A stretch of 64,000 bases of DNA, from positions 1-64,000 of the forward strand of contig NZ_CP041402.1 of NCBI RefSeq assembly GCF_007018905.1, in the 5' to 3' direction. This stretch comes from Tardiphaga sp. vice304 (GTDB taxonomy: Bacteria > Pseudomonadota > Alphaproteobacteria > Rhizobiales > Xanthobacteraceae). The notes beneath the pieces are model-generated. The model worked only from the letters and a program-made list of their open reading frames with translations, was not told the DNA's origin and ran no database searches. This document shows positions 50,158 to 58,245 of the stretch, one piece after another; positions within the stretch are counted from its first letter, which is position 1, and each line of letters begins with the position of its first letter. A program made the position numbers and the translations under genes.

Positions 50158-51471
50158 CTACAGGAAGAACCCGACGCCCATCGCGATCACGCTCAGCGTC
50201 ATGGCGGCGGTGGAGAGCCAGCCGAGCCAGTACAGCGGCCCCTTGATGGTGAACTGGCCCATCACCGCCCTGCGGCGCGACATGACCATCAGCAGGATCA
50301 TCACGGGTACCGCGAGCACGCCATTGATCACAGCGCTCCAGTACAGTGCCGAGATGGGGTTGATTGGGGTGAAGTTCAGCCCGATGCCGATCGCAGCGGC
50401 CAGTGCCAGCACCGAATAGAACGCCACCGCCTCGCGCGGCTTGCGGTCGAGGCCGACACGCCAGCGGCGGCCTTCGCCCACCGCGTAGGCGGTCGAGCCG
50501 GCGAGAACCGGTATTGCCAGGAGGCCGGTGCCGACGATGCCGAGCGCGAAGATGATTTCAGCGAACGCGCCGGCGACGGGACGCAGCGCTTCGGCGGCCT
50601 GCGCGGAAGACTGGATGTCGGTCTTGCCGGTGGCATGCAGGGTTGCGGCGGCGGTGATGATGATCGACAGCGCGATCAGGTTGGAAAACGCCATGCCGAT
50701 GATAGTGTCGGCGCGAATGCGCGAAAATTCCATGGCTGCCTGGAGCGGCGCCTTGATCAGCGGCTTCTTGTCGGGGTCGATGCGCTCGTCCTCGGTCTCC
50801 TGCGAGGCCTGCCAGAAGAACAGGTAGGGCGAGATCGTGGTGCCGAGAATCGCGACCACCGTGGTCAGATAATCCTCGCTCCAGGTGATGCGCGGCACGA
50901 GTATGCCGGACAGGGCTTCGCCCCAGTGCACCTTGGATACGGCGAGCGCGCCGACATAGGCGAACAGACACAGCGTCAGCCACTTCAGAACCGAAACGTA
51001 GCGCCTGTAGTCGAAGAAGATCTGTGCGGCGACAGACAGCACGCCGAACGCCACGACGTAGACGATACCCGGGCCGCCGATCAGGAGCTTGGTCGCATCG
51101 GCCATCGCGCCGAGATCGGCGGCGATATTGATGACATTGGCGACGAACAGCAGCAGGACGATGAAATTCAGCAGCAGCGACGAATAATGCCGGCAGACAT
51201 TTCCGGCAATGCCGCGCCCGGTGACGCGGCCGACCCGGCCGGAGATTTCCTGGATCGCGGCCATCAGCGGGAAGGTCAGCAGCATGGTCCAGCCGATGCC
51301 GTAGCCGAGCTGCGCGCCGGCCTGGCTGTAGGTGCCGATGCCGGAGGGATCGTCGTCGGAGGCGCCGGTGATCAGGCCGGGACCGAGCGACTTGACGAAA
51401 CCCTTGAAGCGAAATGTTTCCGGACGCTGCGCGTCGAGGTTCGCTTTGATCGTGTCTGCTTCGTCCGGCAT
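50158..51471 (-). CDS. Nramp-family divalent metal transporter, divergent type
   Basis: This 437-residue membrane protein has 11-12 helices in the Nramp/LeuT-like fold. The TM1 metal-site motif reads DPSG (41-44; DPGN in canonical Nramp), and the TM6 motif reads SPY (214-216; MPH in canonical members). Both metal-binding motifs are therefore altered, as in Nramp-related clades with different substrates such as Mg2+. The cytoplasmic N-terminal tail is short and hydrophilic. It is a single gene, convergent with the TIGR02186 gene 10 bp away. The substrate should be treated as unknown. Confidence 0.88.
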   Translation of the reverse strand: MPDEADTIKANLDAQRPETFRFKGFVKSLGPGLITGASDDDPSGIGTYSQAGAQLGYGIGWTMLLTFPLMAAIQEISGRVGRVTGRGIAGNVCRHYSSLLLNFIVLLLFVANVINIAADLGAMADATKLLIGGPGIVYVVAFGVLSVAAQIFFDYRRYVSVLKWLTLCLFAYVGALAVSKVHWGEALSGILVPRITWSEDYLTTVVAILGTTISPYLFFWQASQETEDERIDPDKKPLIKAPLQAAMEFSRIRADTIIGMAFSNLIALSIIITAAATLHATGKTDIQSSAQAAEALRPVAGAFAEIIFALGIVGTGLLAIPVLAGSTAYAVGEGRRWRVGLDRKPREAVAFYSVLALAAAIGIGLNFTPINPISALYWSAVINGVLAVPVMILLMVMSRRRAVMGQFTIKGPLYWLGWLSTAAMTLSVIAMGVGFFL

Positions 51472-51548
51472 TTCCAGCCCCTCTCCGCCAAATGCGGCAA
51501 CGCATCGTCAAGGGTAGCGTTCTGCGATACGAACAGGCAACCGCTATT

Positions 51549-52286
51549 TCAGCAGCAGCGCGATGCCGCAATCGCATACAGACGTCTGTCACCGAGCACA
51601 TGGGCGACGAAGCCGAGCGTCTGGAAGATTTTTGCAAAGGCGGCGTCGCGAATATTGAGCCCACCGGTGTAGGCGCCGAACGCCGGCATGACGGCGCGCA
51701 GGCCGTCGCTGGCAAAGCAGCGCCGCTCCATCGAGCGGCCGCGCGTCGTGACGCGCGCCTTGGGATGCAGATGGCCGGCGATCTCGCCCTGTGCGCCGGT
51801 CGGCTCGTGGCGAAAGGTGATCGGCCCGATTGCGACTTCGTCGGTGACGATGCCGCCGATGTCCGACGACAATGCGGGATCGTGGTTGCCGGCGATCCAG
51901 ACCCAGTCGCGCCCCTTCTGCAATGCGGCGACGACCTCGCGATTCGCCAGCGTCAGCCGGTCGTGGGCATGGCGGTCATGAAAACTGTCACCGAGCGCGA
52001 TCACCGTGCGTGGATCGTGCCGCGCGATCACCGCGCCGAGCCGGCCGAGTGTGGCAATGGTATCGTACGGCGGCAGCAGCACGCCGCGCATCGCGTAGCT
52101 CGAACCTTTCTCGAGATGCAGGTCGGAGACCACGAGCAGCCGCTGCTCTTCCCAATACAACGCACCGGAGAGATCGGCATGCAGCGTGACGCCGGCGATG
52201 CTGACGGTCGACTCCCCTCCCCCTTGCGGGGAGGGGTCGGGGGTGGGGGTTGCACGGAGCGCCGTCATATCATCAGAGCTCCGCAT
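51549..52286 (-). CDS. pdeM: Ligase-associated DNA damage response endonuclease PdeM
   Basis: This is a calcineurin-like metallophosphoesterase (245 residues) of the ligase-associated repair module. The metal motifs are intact: VVSDLHLEKG (54-57 core), LGDSFHD, IAGNHDP and GHLHPK. Residues ~11-27 (RATPTPDPSPQGGGEST) are encoded by a C-family repeat whose outer arm also supplies a purine-rich GGGGAGGGGGGTAG just before the ATG at 52286, so the present translation start lies within or next to the repeat. An ATG at 52268 is an alternative. No ATG or GTG is visible in the native sequence immediately downstream of the repeat. lhr follows upstream on the same strand. Confidence 0.9.
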   Translation of the reverse strand: MRSSDDMTALRATPTPDPSPQGGGESTVSIAGVTLHADLSGALYWEEQRLLVVSDLHLEKGSSYAMRGVLLPPYDTIATLGRLGAVIARHDPRTVIALGDSFHDRHAHDRLTLANREVVAALQKGRDWVWIAGNHDPALSSDIGGIVTDEVAIGPITFRHEPTGAQGEIAGHLHPKARVTTRGRSMERRCFASDGLRAVMPAFGAYTGGLNIRDAAFAKIFQTLGFVAHVLGDRRLYAIAASRCC

Positions 52287-52328
52287 CTACCCCCCTCCCC
52301 GACCCTCCCCCGCAAGGGGGGGAGGGAG
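52212..52328. repeat. C-family palindromic repeat, copy 7, overlapping the start of pdeM
   Basis: ACTCCCCTCCCCCTTGCGGGGAGGGG pairs with CCCTCCCCGACCCTCCCCCGCAAGGGGGGAGGG. The middle (TGCACGGAGCGCCGTC) matches copy 3. The left arm and middle are translated as part of pdeM, and the right arm precedes its start. Confidence 0.9.
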
Positions 52329-52353
52329 CGCACGGTCTGCGCATCAATTACAA

Positions 52354-55077
52354 TTATCGCATCGCCTCGTTGACGAGTTCCTCGGCGGCTTCCGCCAGCA
52401 ACTCGTCGGAGGCTTCGCCGTACACCTGTTCGCGGCCGATTTCCAGCATCACCGGCACCGCCAGAGGCGAGACGCGATCGAGTTCCTTGTGGACGATGCG
52501 GCCCTGGATCCGCACCAGCATGTCGCTGAGGCGGCGGATATCCAGCAATCCCGTCGCGGCGTCCGCACGCGCGGCGCGCAGCAGCACATGATCGGGCTGG
52601 TGCTTGCGCAGCACGTCGTAGATCAGGTCGGTGGAGAACAGCACCTGGCGCTTGGTCTTTTCGGCGCCGGTAAAGCGGGTGTGGATCAGGCCGGAGATCA
52701 CCGCACAGGTGCGGAAGGTGCGCTTCATCAGCGCCGATTCGGCGAGCCACGCTTCGAGATCGTCGCCCAGCATGTCGGGGTCGAACAACGCGTCGAGGTC
52801 GAGGCGGCCGTGGCAGATCATGTGCGACATGTCGCCGAGGCCCCACACCGCCAGCGCATATTCATTGGCGACAAATCCAAGCGGACGCGCCCGCCCGCGC
52901 TCCAGCCGCCGCGTCAGCAGCATGCCGAGCGTCTGGTGCGCGAGGCGGCCTTCGAACGGATAGCAAACAAGATAGAATTTGTCGGCGCGCGGAAAGGTCT
53001 CGACGACCAGTTCGCGCACGCCCGGCACATGCGACACATGCGCCTGCAGCGACAGCCATTCGGCGACCTGGTCGGGCAGCCCCTTCCATGCCTGCTCGCT
53101 GTCGAGCAATTTGCGGACGCGCTCGGCGAGATAGGTAGAGAGCGGAAACTTGCCGCCCATATAGGACGGCACGCGGGCATCCTTGTCATTGGCCCGCGAG
53201 ACGTAGACTTGGTCCTCGACCAGCGATTCGTAGCGCACCACCTCGCCGCCGAACACGAAGGTGTCGCCGACCACGAGATTCTCGACGAAGTACTCCTCGA
53301 TCTGGCCGAGCATGCGCCCGCCGCGCGCCAGCGCGCCGGTGGCCCGCTTGCCTTTGCCGTTGCCGCCGCGCACCAGCCGCACCCGCAGCATGGTATCCTC
53401 GACGATGGTGCCGACATTCATGCGGTACATCTGCCGCACCTTGGGATTGGTGACGCGCCACCTTCCCTGCTTGTCCTGTTTGATGCGCGCGAAGCGCTCA
53501 TAGCTCTTCAGCGCATAGCCACCCGAGGCGACGAAATCGAGCGTGTCATCGAAATTGGCGCGGGTCATCTCTGTGTAAGGCGCAGCGGTTCGGACTTCGT
53601 CGAACAGGTCATCGGCGAGAAACGGCGCGCCGCAGGCACAGCCCAGAATGTGCTGCGCCAGAACGTCGAGCGCGCCGGTCCGCAACGGCGGTGTGTCCTG
53701 CGCATTCTCGGCTACGGCATCGATGGCCACGGCGCATTCCAGCACTTCGAAACGATTGGCCGGCACCAGCACCGCCCGCGAGGCTTCGTTGAGGCGATGA
53801 TTGGCACGGCCGATGCGCTGCATCAGCCGCGAGGCGCCCTTGGGCGCCCCGACATTGATGACCAGGTCGACATCGCCCCAGTCGACGCCGAGATCGAGCG
53901 AGGAGGTGCAGACCACGCCCTGCAGTTTTCCCGCGGCCATCGCGTCCTCGACGCGGCGGCGCTGGCCGACATCGAGCGAGCCGTGATGCAGCGCGATCGC
54001 AAGGTTGTCGTCGTTCATCCGCCACAGGTCCTGGAACAGCATCTCGGCCTGGCTGCGCGTGTTGACGAAGACGAGCGTGGTCCTGTTGGCCTTCACGAGG
54101 TCGTAAATCTCGCCGAGCGCATGGCGCGCGGAATGGCCGGCCCAGGGCAGCCGCTCCTTGGTGTCGAGCATCTCGACCACCGGCGCCGCGGCACCGCCGG
54201 CCGTGACGATGTCCGCGGACAGCACTTCGCCGTCCGTTTGCGGCACCAGGAAGCGCGCCAGCGATTCCGGTTCGGCGACGGTGGCCGACAGGCCGATGAT
54301 ACGCATGTCGGGCGCCAGCTTCCACAGCCGCGACAGCCCGAGCGACAAGAGGTCGCCGCGTTTCGAGGTCACCAGCGCGTGCAACTCGTCGAGCACGACG
54401 CGCTTCAGCGAGCCGAACAGGAACGGCGCATCGTCGGACGATAGCAGCAGCGCGAGCTGTTCCGGCGTGGTGAGCAGAATGTCCGGCGGATATTTGCGCT
54501 GCCGGGCGCGGCGCGACACCGGGGTGTCGCCGGTGCGGGTCTCGACCCGGATCGGCAACCCCATTTGCGCGATCGGCGCCTCCAGATTGCGCGCAATATC
54601 GACGGCCAGTGCCTTCAGCGGCGAGATGTACAGCGTGTGCAGCCCGCGGCTCGACGTGACGCCACGCCCGGTCGAGACGAGGGACTTGCTTTGCTTCGTT
54701 AGAGCGACGGCGATCTGCTCCCCTCCCCCCGTGCGAAGCGAAGCTTCGCTCGGCGGCGAGGGGTCGGCGGTTGGGGTGCCGCGGGCGACGGCGCTTGTGG
54801 CCCCCCCTCCCCGGCCCTCCCCCGCAAGGGGGTAGGGGGCACTGAGCGCAGCGATTGGTGCAGAAACGTCAGCCCCGCTCAGCTCCACCAACGTCGGCAG
54901 AAATCCCGCCAGCGTCTTGCCGGCGCCGGTCGGTGCGATCAGCAATGCCGAACGGTTTTCACGGGCCTTTTGCAGCAGCGCCAATTGATGGTCGCGCGGC
55001 GACCAGCCCCGCGCGGCGAACCAGCGCGTGAAGATCTCGGGCAAATCGGACGGGGGATTTTTCTTTTTCGTGGCCAC
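52354..55077 (-). CDS. Ligase-associated DEXH-box helicase (Lhr-Core)
   Basis: This is an ATP-dependent DNA helicase (907 residues) of the Lhr-Core family, which acts with the ligase, exonuclease and PdeM in DNA damage repair. Walker A APTGAGKT is at 48-55, then the DELH box in RVVLDELHALVTSKRG, motif III LSATVAEP, motif IV VFVNTRSQAE and motif VI QRIGRANHRLN. A C-terminal Lhr-specific winged-helix region follows. Residues about 80-120 are an insertion encoded by a C-family repeat, between motifs I and Ia. The start is GTG with no clear ribosome binding site. Confidence 0.95.
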   Translation of the reverse strand: MATKKKNPPSDLPEIFTRWFAARGWSPRDHQLALLQKARENRSALLIAPTGAGKTLAGFLPTLVELSGADVSAPIAALSAPYPLAGEGRGGGATSAVARGTPTADPSPPSEASLRTGGGEQIAVALTKQSKSLVSTGRGVTSSRGLHTLYISPLKALAVDIARNLEAPIAQMGLPIRVETRTGDTPVSRRARQRKYPPDILLTTPEQLALLLSSDDAPFLFGSLKRVVLDELHALVTSKRGDLLSLGLSRLWKLAPDMRIIGLSATVAEPESLARFLVPQTDGEVLSADIVTAGGAAAPVVEMLDTKERLPWAGHSARHALGEIYDLVKANRTTLVFVNTRSQAEMLFQDLWRMNDDNLAIALHHGSLDVGQRRRVEDAMAAGKLQGVVCTSSLDLGVDWGDVDLVINVGAPKGASRLMQRIGRANHRLNEASRAVLVPANRFEVLECAVAIDAVAENAQDTPPLRTGALDVLAQHILGCACGAPFLADDLFDEVRTAAPYTEMTRANFDDTLDFVASGGYALKSYERFARIKQDKQGRWRVTNPKVRQMYRMNVGTIVEDTMLRVRLVRGGNGKGKRATGALARGGRMLGQIEEYFVENLVVGDTFVFGGEVVRYESLVEDQVYVSRANDKDARVPSYMGGKFPLSTYLAERVRKLLDSEQAWKGLPDQVAEWLSLQAHVSHVPGVRELVVETFPRADKFYLVCYPFEGRLAHQTLGMLLTRRLERGRARPLGFVANEYALAVWGLGDMSHMICHGRLDLDALFDPDMLGDDLEAWLAESALMKRTFRTCAVISGLIHTRFTGAEKTKRQVLFSTDLIYDVLRKHQPDHVLLRAARADAATGLLDIRRLSDMLVRIQGRIVHKELDRVSPLAVPVMLEIGREQVYGEASDELLAEAAEELVNEAMR
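54719..54840. repeat. C-family palindromic repeat, copy 8, inside lhr
   Basis: TCCCCTCCCCCCGTGCGAAGCG opens the copy and CCCTCCCCCGCAAGGGGGTAGGGG closes it, with GTGCCGCGGGCGACGGCGCTTGTGGCC in the middle. The copy sits within lhr and keeps the frame. Confidence 0.92.
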
Positions 55078-55100
55078 CGGAAACAGTTAGTCATCGCGCG

Positions 55101-55130
55101 CCGTCATTGCGAGAGACGTCGCAATGACGG
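55101..55130. repeat. A-family minimal palindrome
   Basis: CCGTCATTGCGA-GAGACG-TCGCAATGACGG has 12-bp perfect arms and a 6-nt loop. It is the reduced core of the A-family repeat and lies between lhr and the substrate-binding protein gene. Confidence 0.9.
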
Positions 55131-55142
55131 CGCTGGCGCGGT

Positions 55143-56360
55143 CTACTGGCTGACCGGTTTGTCCGACAGATCCCAGTCGCTGCCGTTGAAGGTGCCTACA
55201 TAGAGCGCGCTGACGGTGGTGTAGTCGGTCGGCGTGAAGCCGTAGGTGATGCCGGGCAGGAACACCGGTGCGCGGTAGCCGCTGAGGCTGGTGGCGTGCT
55301 TGAGCACGTTCTCGCGGGTCAGTTCATCGCCGCAACGGCGCAGGATCTCGGCCATCGTCACGCCCTGCGAATAGCCCTGGAACGCGATGGTGTTGTCGGG
55401 ATCGACGTTCGGCAGATACTTCTTGCGCAGTTCCTGGAAGGCCTGCACGTCGGCATCGTTCTTCCATTTCTCGCTCCCGACTTCCTTGGTGTAGCTCATC
55501 GCGACGATCCCCTTGGCATTCTCGGCGCCGGCGGAATTGATGATCGAGCGGCCGCTCGAGGTCGAAACCAGGAGATGCAGCGGCTTCCAGCCGAGTTCCG
55601 CCACCTTGCGGATGGTCTGCGACGTCGCCTTGCCGGTCGAGATGTTGAAGAACGTGTCGGCGCCGGACTTGGCCAGGTTGATCAGCTGCGAATCGATGGT
55701 CGGATCGGTGAGGTCGTAGGAAGCTTCTGCCACGATCTTCGCCGTGCCGCCGGCCTCGACCAGCACCTCCTTGAACGCATTCATGTAATCGCGGCCGAAT
55801 TCGTCGTTCTGGAACAGCACCGCCACCTTGGCGTTCGGGTTCTTCTGCAGCAGGTAGCGCGCGATAATGCGACCCTCGGTCGAATAGATCGGCAGCCCCG
55901 GCATGGTCCACTTGAACTCTTTCGGGTTGTTCCAACGCGACGCGCCGGTGTTCAGCAGCAGTTGCGGGACCTTCTTGCTGTTGAGATATTTCTGCACGGC
56001 CGATTGCGGCGCGGTGCCCAATGATCCGAACAGCGCCAGCACCTCGTCCTGCTCGACGAGGCGGCGGGTCGCCTCCACCGTCTTCGGCGCGCTGTAGGCG
56101 TCGTCCTGCGACAGGAACGTGATCTTGCGGCCGTTGATGCCGCCTTGTTCGTTCAGCATCTGGAAATAGGCCGCCTGGGTCCGCCCGATCACGCCGTACA
56201 GGGAACCCGGGCCGCTGTGGGGAATGGTCTGGCCGAGCTTGATCTCCGTGTCGGAGGCGCCGGGATCATATTTCTTGTCGGCGGCGAAGGCGGTGGATGC
56301 GAAAACGAGGGCAGCGGCAACGGCCGCGCTGCACAGGACGGACGGGTGACGCGAAAGCAT
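55143..56360 (-). CDS. ABC transporter substrate-binding protein (LivK-like)
   Basis: This is a periplasmic binding protein of 405 residues of the branched-chain amino acid/amide type (peripla_BP_6). A signal peptide spans about 1-26 (ending STAFAA). EIKLGQTIPHSGPGSLYGVIGRT and GINGRKITFLSQDDAYS are typical, and the hinge and ligand-cleft segments (LNTGASRWNNPKEFKWTMPG) follow. The start at 56360 has AGGGAGAAACCTCG before it; an ATG 108 bp upstream is unlikely. No permease or ATPase genes are adjacent. It separates lhr from the porin gene. Confidence 0.92.
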   Translation of the reverse strand: MLSRHPSVLCSAAVAAALVFASTAFAADKKYDPGASDTEIKLGQTIPHSGPGSLYGVIGRTQAAYFQMLNEQGGINGRKITFLSQDDAYSAPKTVEATRRLVEQDEVLALFGSLGTAPQSAVQKYLNSKKVPQLLLNTGASRWNNPKEFKWTMPGLPIYSTEGRIIARYLLQKNPNAKVAVLFQNDEFGRDYMNAFKEVLVEAGGTAKIVAEASYDLTDPTIDSQLINLAKSGADTFFNISTGKATSQTIRKVAELGWKPLHLLVSTSSGRSIINSAGAENAKGIVAMSYTKEVGSEKWKNDADVQAFQELRKKYLPNVDPDNTIAFQGYSQGVTMAEILRRCGDELTRENVLKHATSLSGYRAPVFLPGITYGFTPTDYTTVSALYVGTFNGSDWDLSDKPVSQ

Positions 56361-56670
56361 CGAGGTTTCTCCCTGGGGCTGACCCGCCGGGGCGGGCCGC
56401 TTCAAAGCCGCCGCGTTGATCGCGGTCTGGCCGGCCGGCATCCTGTGCGGACCAGGGGATCTTGGCAATGGTCCGGGGGCGAAGCCTCATCGTTCTGGCC
56501 GCATGGAAGGGCGCACGGTTCCGAACATGCCGGCGGGCGTTTGAATGCGGAAAAAGGTATAATTTCGTCGCTTTCCCGGGCGCGCAATGTCCGTCACTGT
56601 GTCCCCCTAGATACAGCCAGCAGCCTCCGACTCCCGTAAGTTAACGGTTCAATTTGAACTGAGGTCGACC
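56361..56670. other. Divergent spacer upstream of the porin gene
   Basis: This 310-bp region separates the divergent substrate-binding and porin genes. TATAAT is present at 56558-56563 in an AT-richer stretch (GAAAAAGGTATAATTTCG) about 110 bp before the porin ATG and could be its -10 element, but no -35 sits at the usual distance. A GAGG sequence precedes the porin ATG. No gene is seen. Confidence 0.5.
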
Positions 56671-58029
56671 ATGAAACGTATGATTGCCACTGGAGCGATG
56701 CTTGTTGCGACCGCTGTGAGCGCACAAGCCGCTGACATGGCCGCCAAGGCCCGCTACCTGAAGGCACCCGTGCTGGCCGTGTACAACTGGACCGGCTTTT
56801 ACATGGGCGTCAACGCCGGCGTCGGCATCGGCCGCGACCGCACCGGCCACAGCTTCACCGGCGATTCGCTGTTCCTCGCCCCGCAGGGCGTCCTCGGCGG
56901 CGGCCAGATCGGCTACAACTGGCAGGGCGACTCGCTGCTCGGCCCGATCGTGTACGGCATCGAAGCCGACATCCAGGGCGCCGACATGAGCGACGGCCGC
57001 ACCAACGTCACCGGCGCAGGCGGCCTGCGCACCGCCTACAGCTCCAAGGTTGACTGGTTCGGCACCGTTCGCGGCCGCATCGGTCTCTCGCAGGGCCCGG
57101 TTCTCAGCTACTTCACCGGCGGTTACGCTTACGGCAACGTCAAGACCTCGATCACCGAAGGCGGCGTGGCCGCATTCTCGAACGATCGCATGCAGGGCGG
57201 CTGGACCGTCGGCTCCGGTGTTGAAGCAGCGCTGGGCGGCAACTGGACCGGCAAGATCGAATATCTCTACTTGAACCTCGGCAACAAGACCGACGCCTTC
57301 ACCGCCGTCGTGCCGCAGACCTTCAGCACCGAGATCCGCGAAAACATCTTCCGCGTCGGCCTGAACTACCGCATCAACGGCAACCCGGCGTACGCTCCGG
57401 TCGTTGCGGCGAACTGGACCGGCCTCTACCTCGGCGGCAACGTCGGTTCGGGCACCGGCCGCGATCGCAGCTCACTGACCTCAGTTGCGGGAGTCAACGA
57501 GCAGTTCAACCTGTCGCCCGACGGCATCATCGGCGGCGGTCAGATCGGCTACAACTGGCAGGCCGGCAACATCGTGTACGGCGTCGAAGCCGACTTCCAG
57601 GGTTCGTCCCAGAAGGACAACAAGACCACCGCGCTGACCGGACTGGCTTCCTACGACGCCACGCTGCCCTGGTTCGGCACCGTTCGCGGCCGTCTCGGCT
57701 ACTCGGTCGGTCAGACCCTGTTCTACGCCACCGGCGGTTACGCCTACGGCAGCGTGAAGACCAAGATCAACGTGGCCGGCACCTCGAACAGCCTGTCCAA
57801 GACCCAGGACGGCTACGCCGTCGGCGGCGGCATCGAGACCCCGTTCAAACTGCTCGGCCTGTTCGGGCCGCAGTGGACCACCAAGACCGAATATCTTTAC
57901 GTCGATCTCGGCTCCAGCACCGACCTGGTCGGCACCACGGGCTACACCTCGACCACCAAGGTCACGGAACACATCTTCCGCACCGGCGTGAACTACCACT
58001 TCAACTCCCCGATCGTTGCCAAGTACTAA
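56671..58029 (+). CDS. Outer-membrane beta-barrel protein with two tandem barrel domains
   Basis: This is an Omp25/RopB-like outer-membrane protein of 452 residues with a signal peptide (about 1-20, ending VSAQA). It contains two copies of an eight-strand barrel of about 205 residues. Each starts NWTGFYMG or NWTGLYLG and has GGGQIGYNWQ, WFGTVRGR, GGYAYG and (K)IEYLYLN or TEYLYVD. The C terminus, VNYHFNSPIVAKY, is a typical outer-membrane insertion end. Codon use is C-rich and uniform, as in highly expressed genes, and a strong terminator follows. Single-barrel homologs are usual, so the fusion is a duplication. Confidence 0.93.
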   Translation: MKRMIATGAMLVATAVSAQAADMAAKARYLKAPVLAVYNWTGFYMGVNAGVGIGRDRTGHSFTGDSLFLAPQGVLGGGQIGYNWQGDSLLGPIVYGIEADIQGADMSDGRTNVTGAGGLRTAYSSKVDWFGTVRGRIGLSQGPVLSYFTGGYAYGNVKTSITEGGVAAFSNDRMQGGWTVGSGVEAALGGNWTGKIEYLYLNLGNKTDAFTAVVPQTFSTEIRENIFRVGLNYRINGNPAYAPVVAANWTGLYLGGNVGSGTGRDRSSLTSVAGVNEQFNLSPDGIIGGGQIGYNWQAGNIVYGVEADFQGSSQKDNKTTALTGLASYDATLPWFGTVRGRLGYSVGQTLFYATGGYAYGSVKTKINVAGTSNSLSKTQDGYAVGGGIETPFKLLGLFGPQWTTKTEYLYVDLGSSTDLVGTTGYTSTTKVTEHIFRTGVNYHFNSPIVAKY

Positions 58030-58052
58030 GCCTCGCAACATCGCTGATAACG

Positions 58053-58084
58053 AAAACCCCGGCCTCGCGGCCGGGGTTTTTGTT
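58053..58084 (+). terminator. Rho-independent terminator of the porin gene
   Basis: AAAACCCCGGCC-TCGC-GGCCGGGGTTTT is a 12-bp perfect stem with a 4-nt loop, followed by TGTTT. It starts 23 bp after the porin stop codon. Confidence 0.95.
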
Positions 58085-58098
58085 TGGAGCGTGTTTGG

Positions 58099-58240
58099 CG
58101 TAGCCCGGATGAAGCCTTTGCCTTGAGCTCGCAGAGCGAAAGGCACAGGCGTAATCCGGGGCCGGCCCGTCCATAGAGACGCTTTCCCCGGATTGCGGCA
58201 TCGCGGCGCTACGCGCCACGTTGCCTCCATCCGGGCTACG
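58099..58240. repeat. Inverted repeat of the CGTAGCCCGGATG type
   Basis: The 13-bp perfect arms CGTAGCCCGGATG and CATCCGGGCTACG enclose a second palindrome with GTAATCCGGGG and CCCCGGATTGC. This is a repeat class different from the A, B and C families. It lies between the porin terminator and the methyltransferase stop codon. Confidence 0.85.
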
Positions 58241-58245
58241 GCCCG

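Noticed and set aside
52212..54840. Frameshift or assembly error as cause of the odd stretches in lhr and pdeM
   Set aside because: The odd stretches match the spacer repeats and the frames remain open on both sides with intact motifs, so in-frame insertion explains them better.
56541..56563. TTGAAT...TATAAT as a complete sigma-70 promoter for the porin gene
   Set aside because: The spacer would be only 11 bp, too short for a standard promoter, so only the -10-like hexamer is mentioned.
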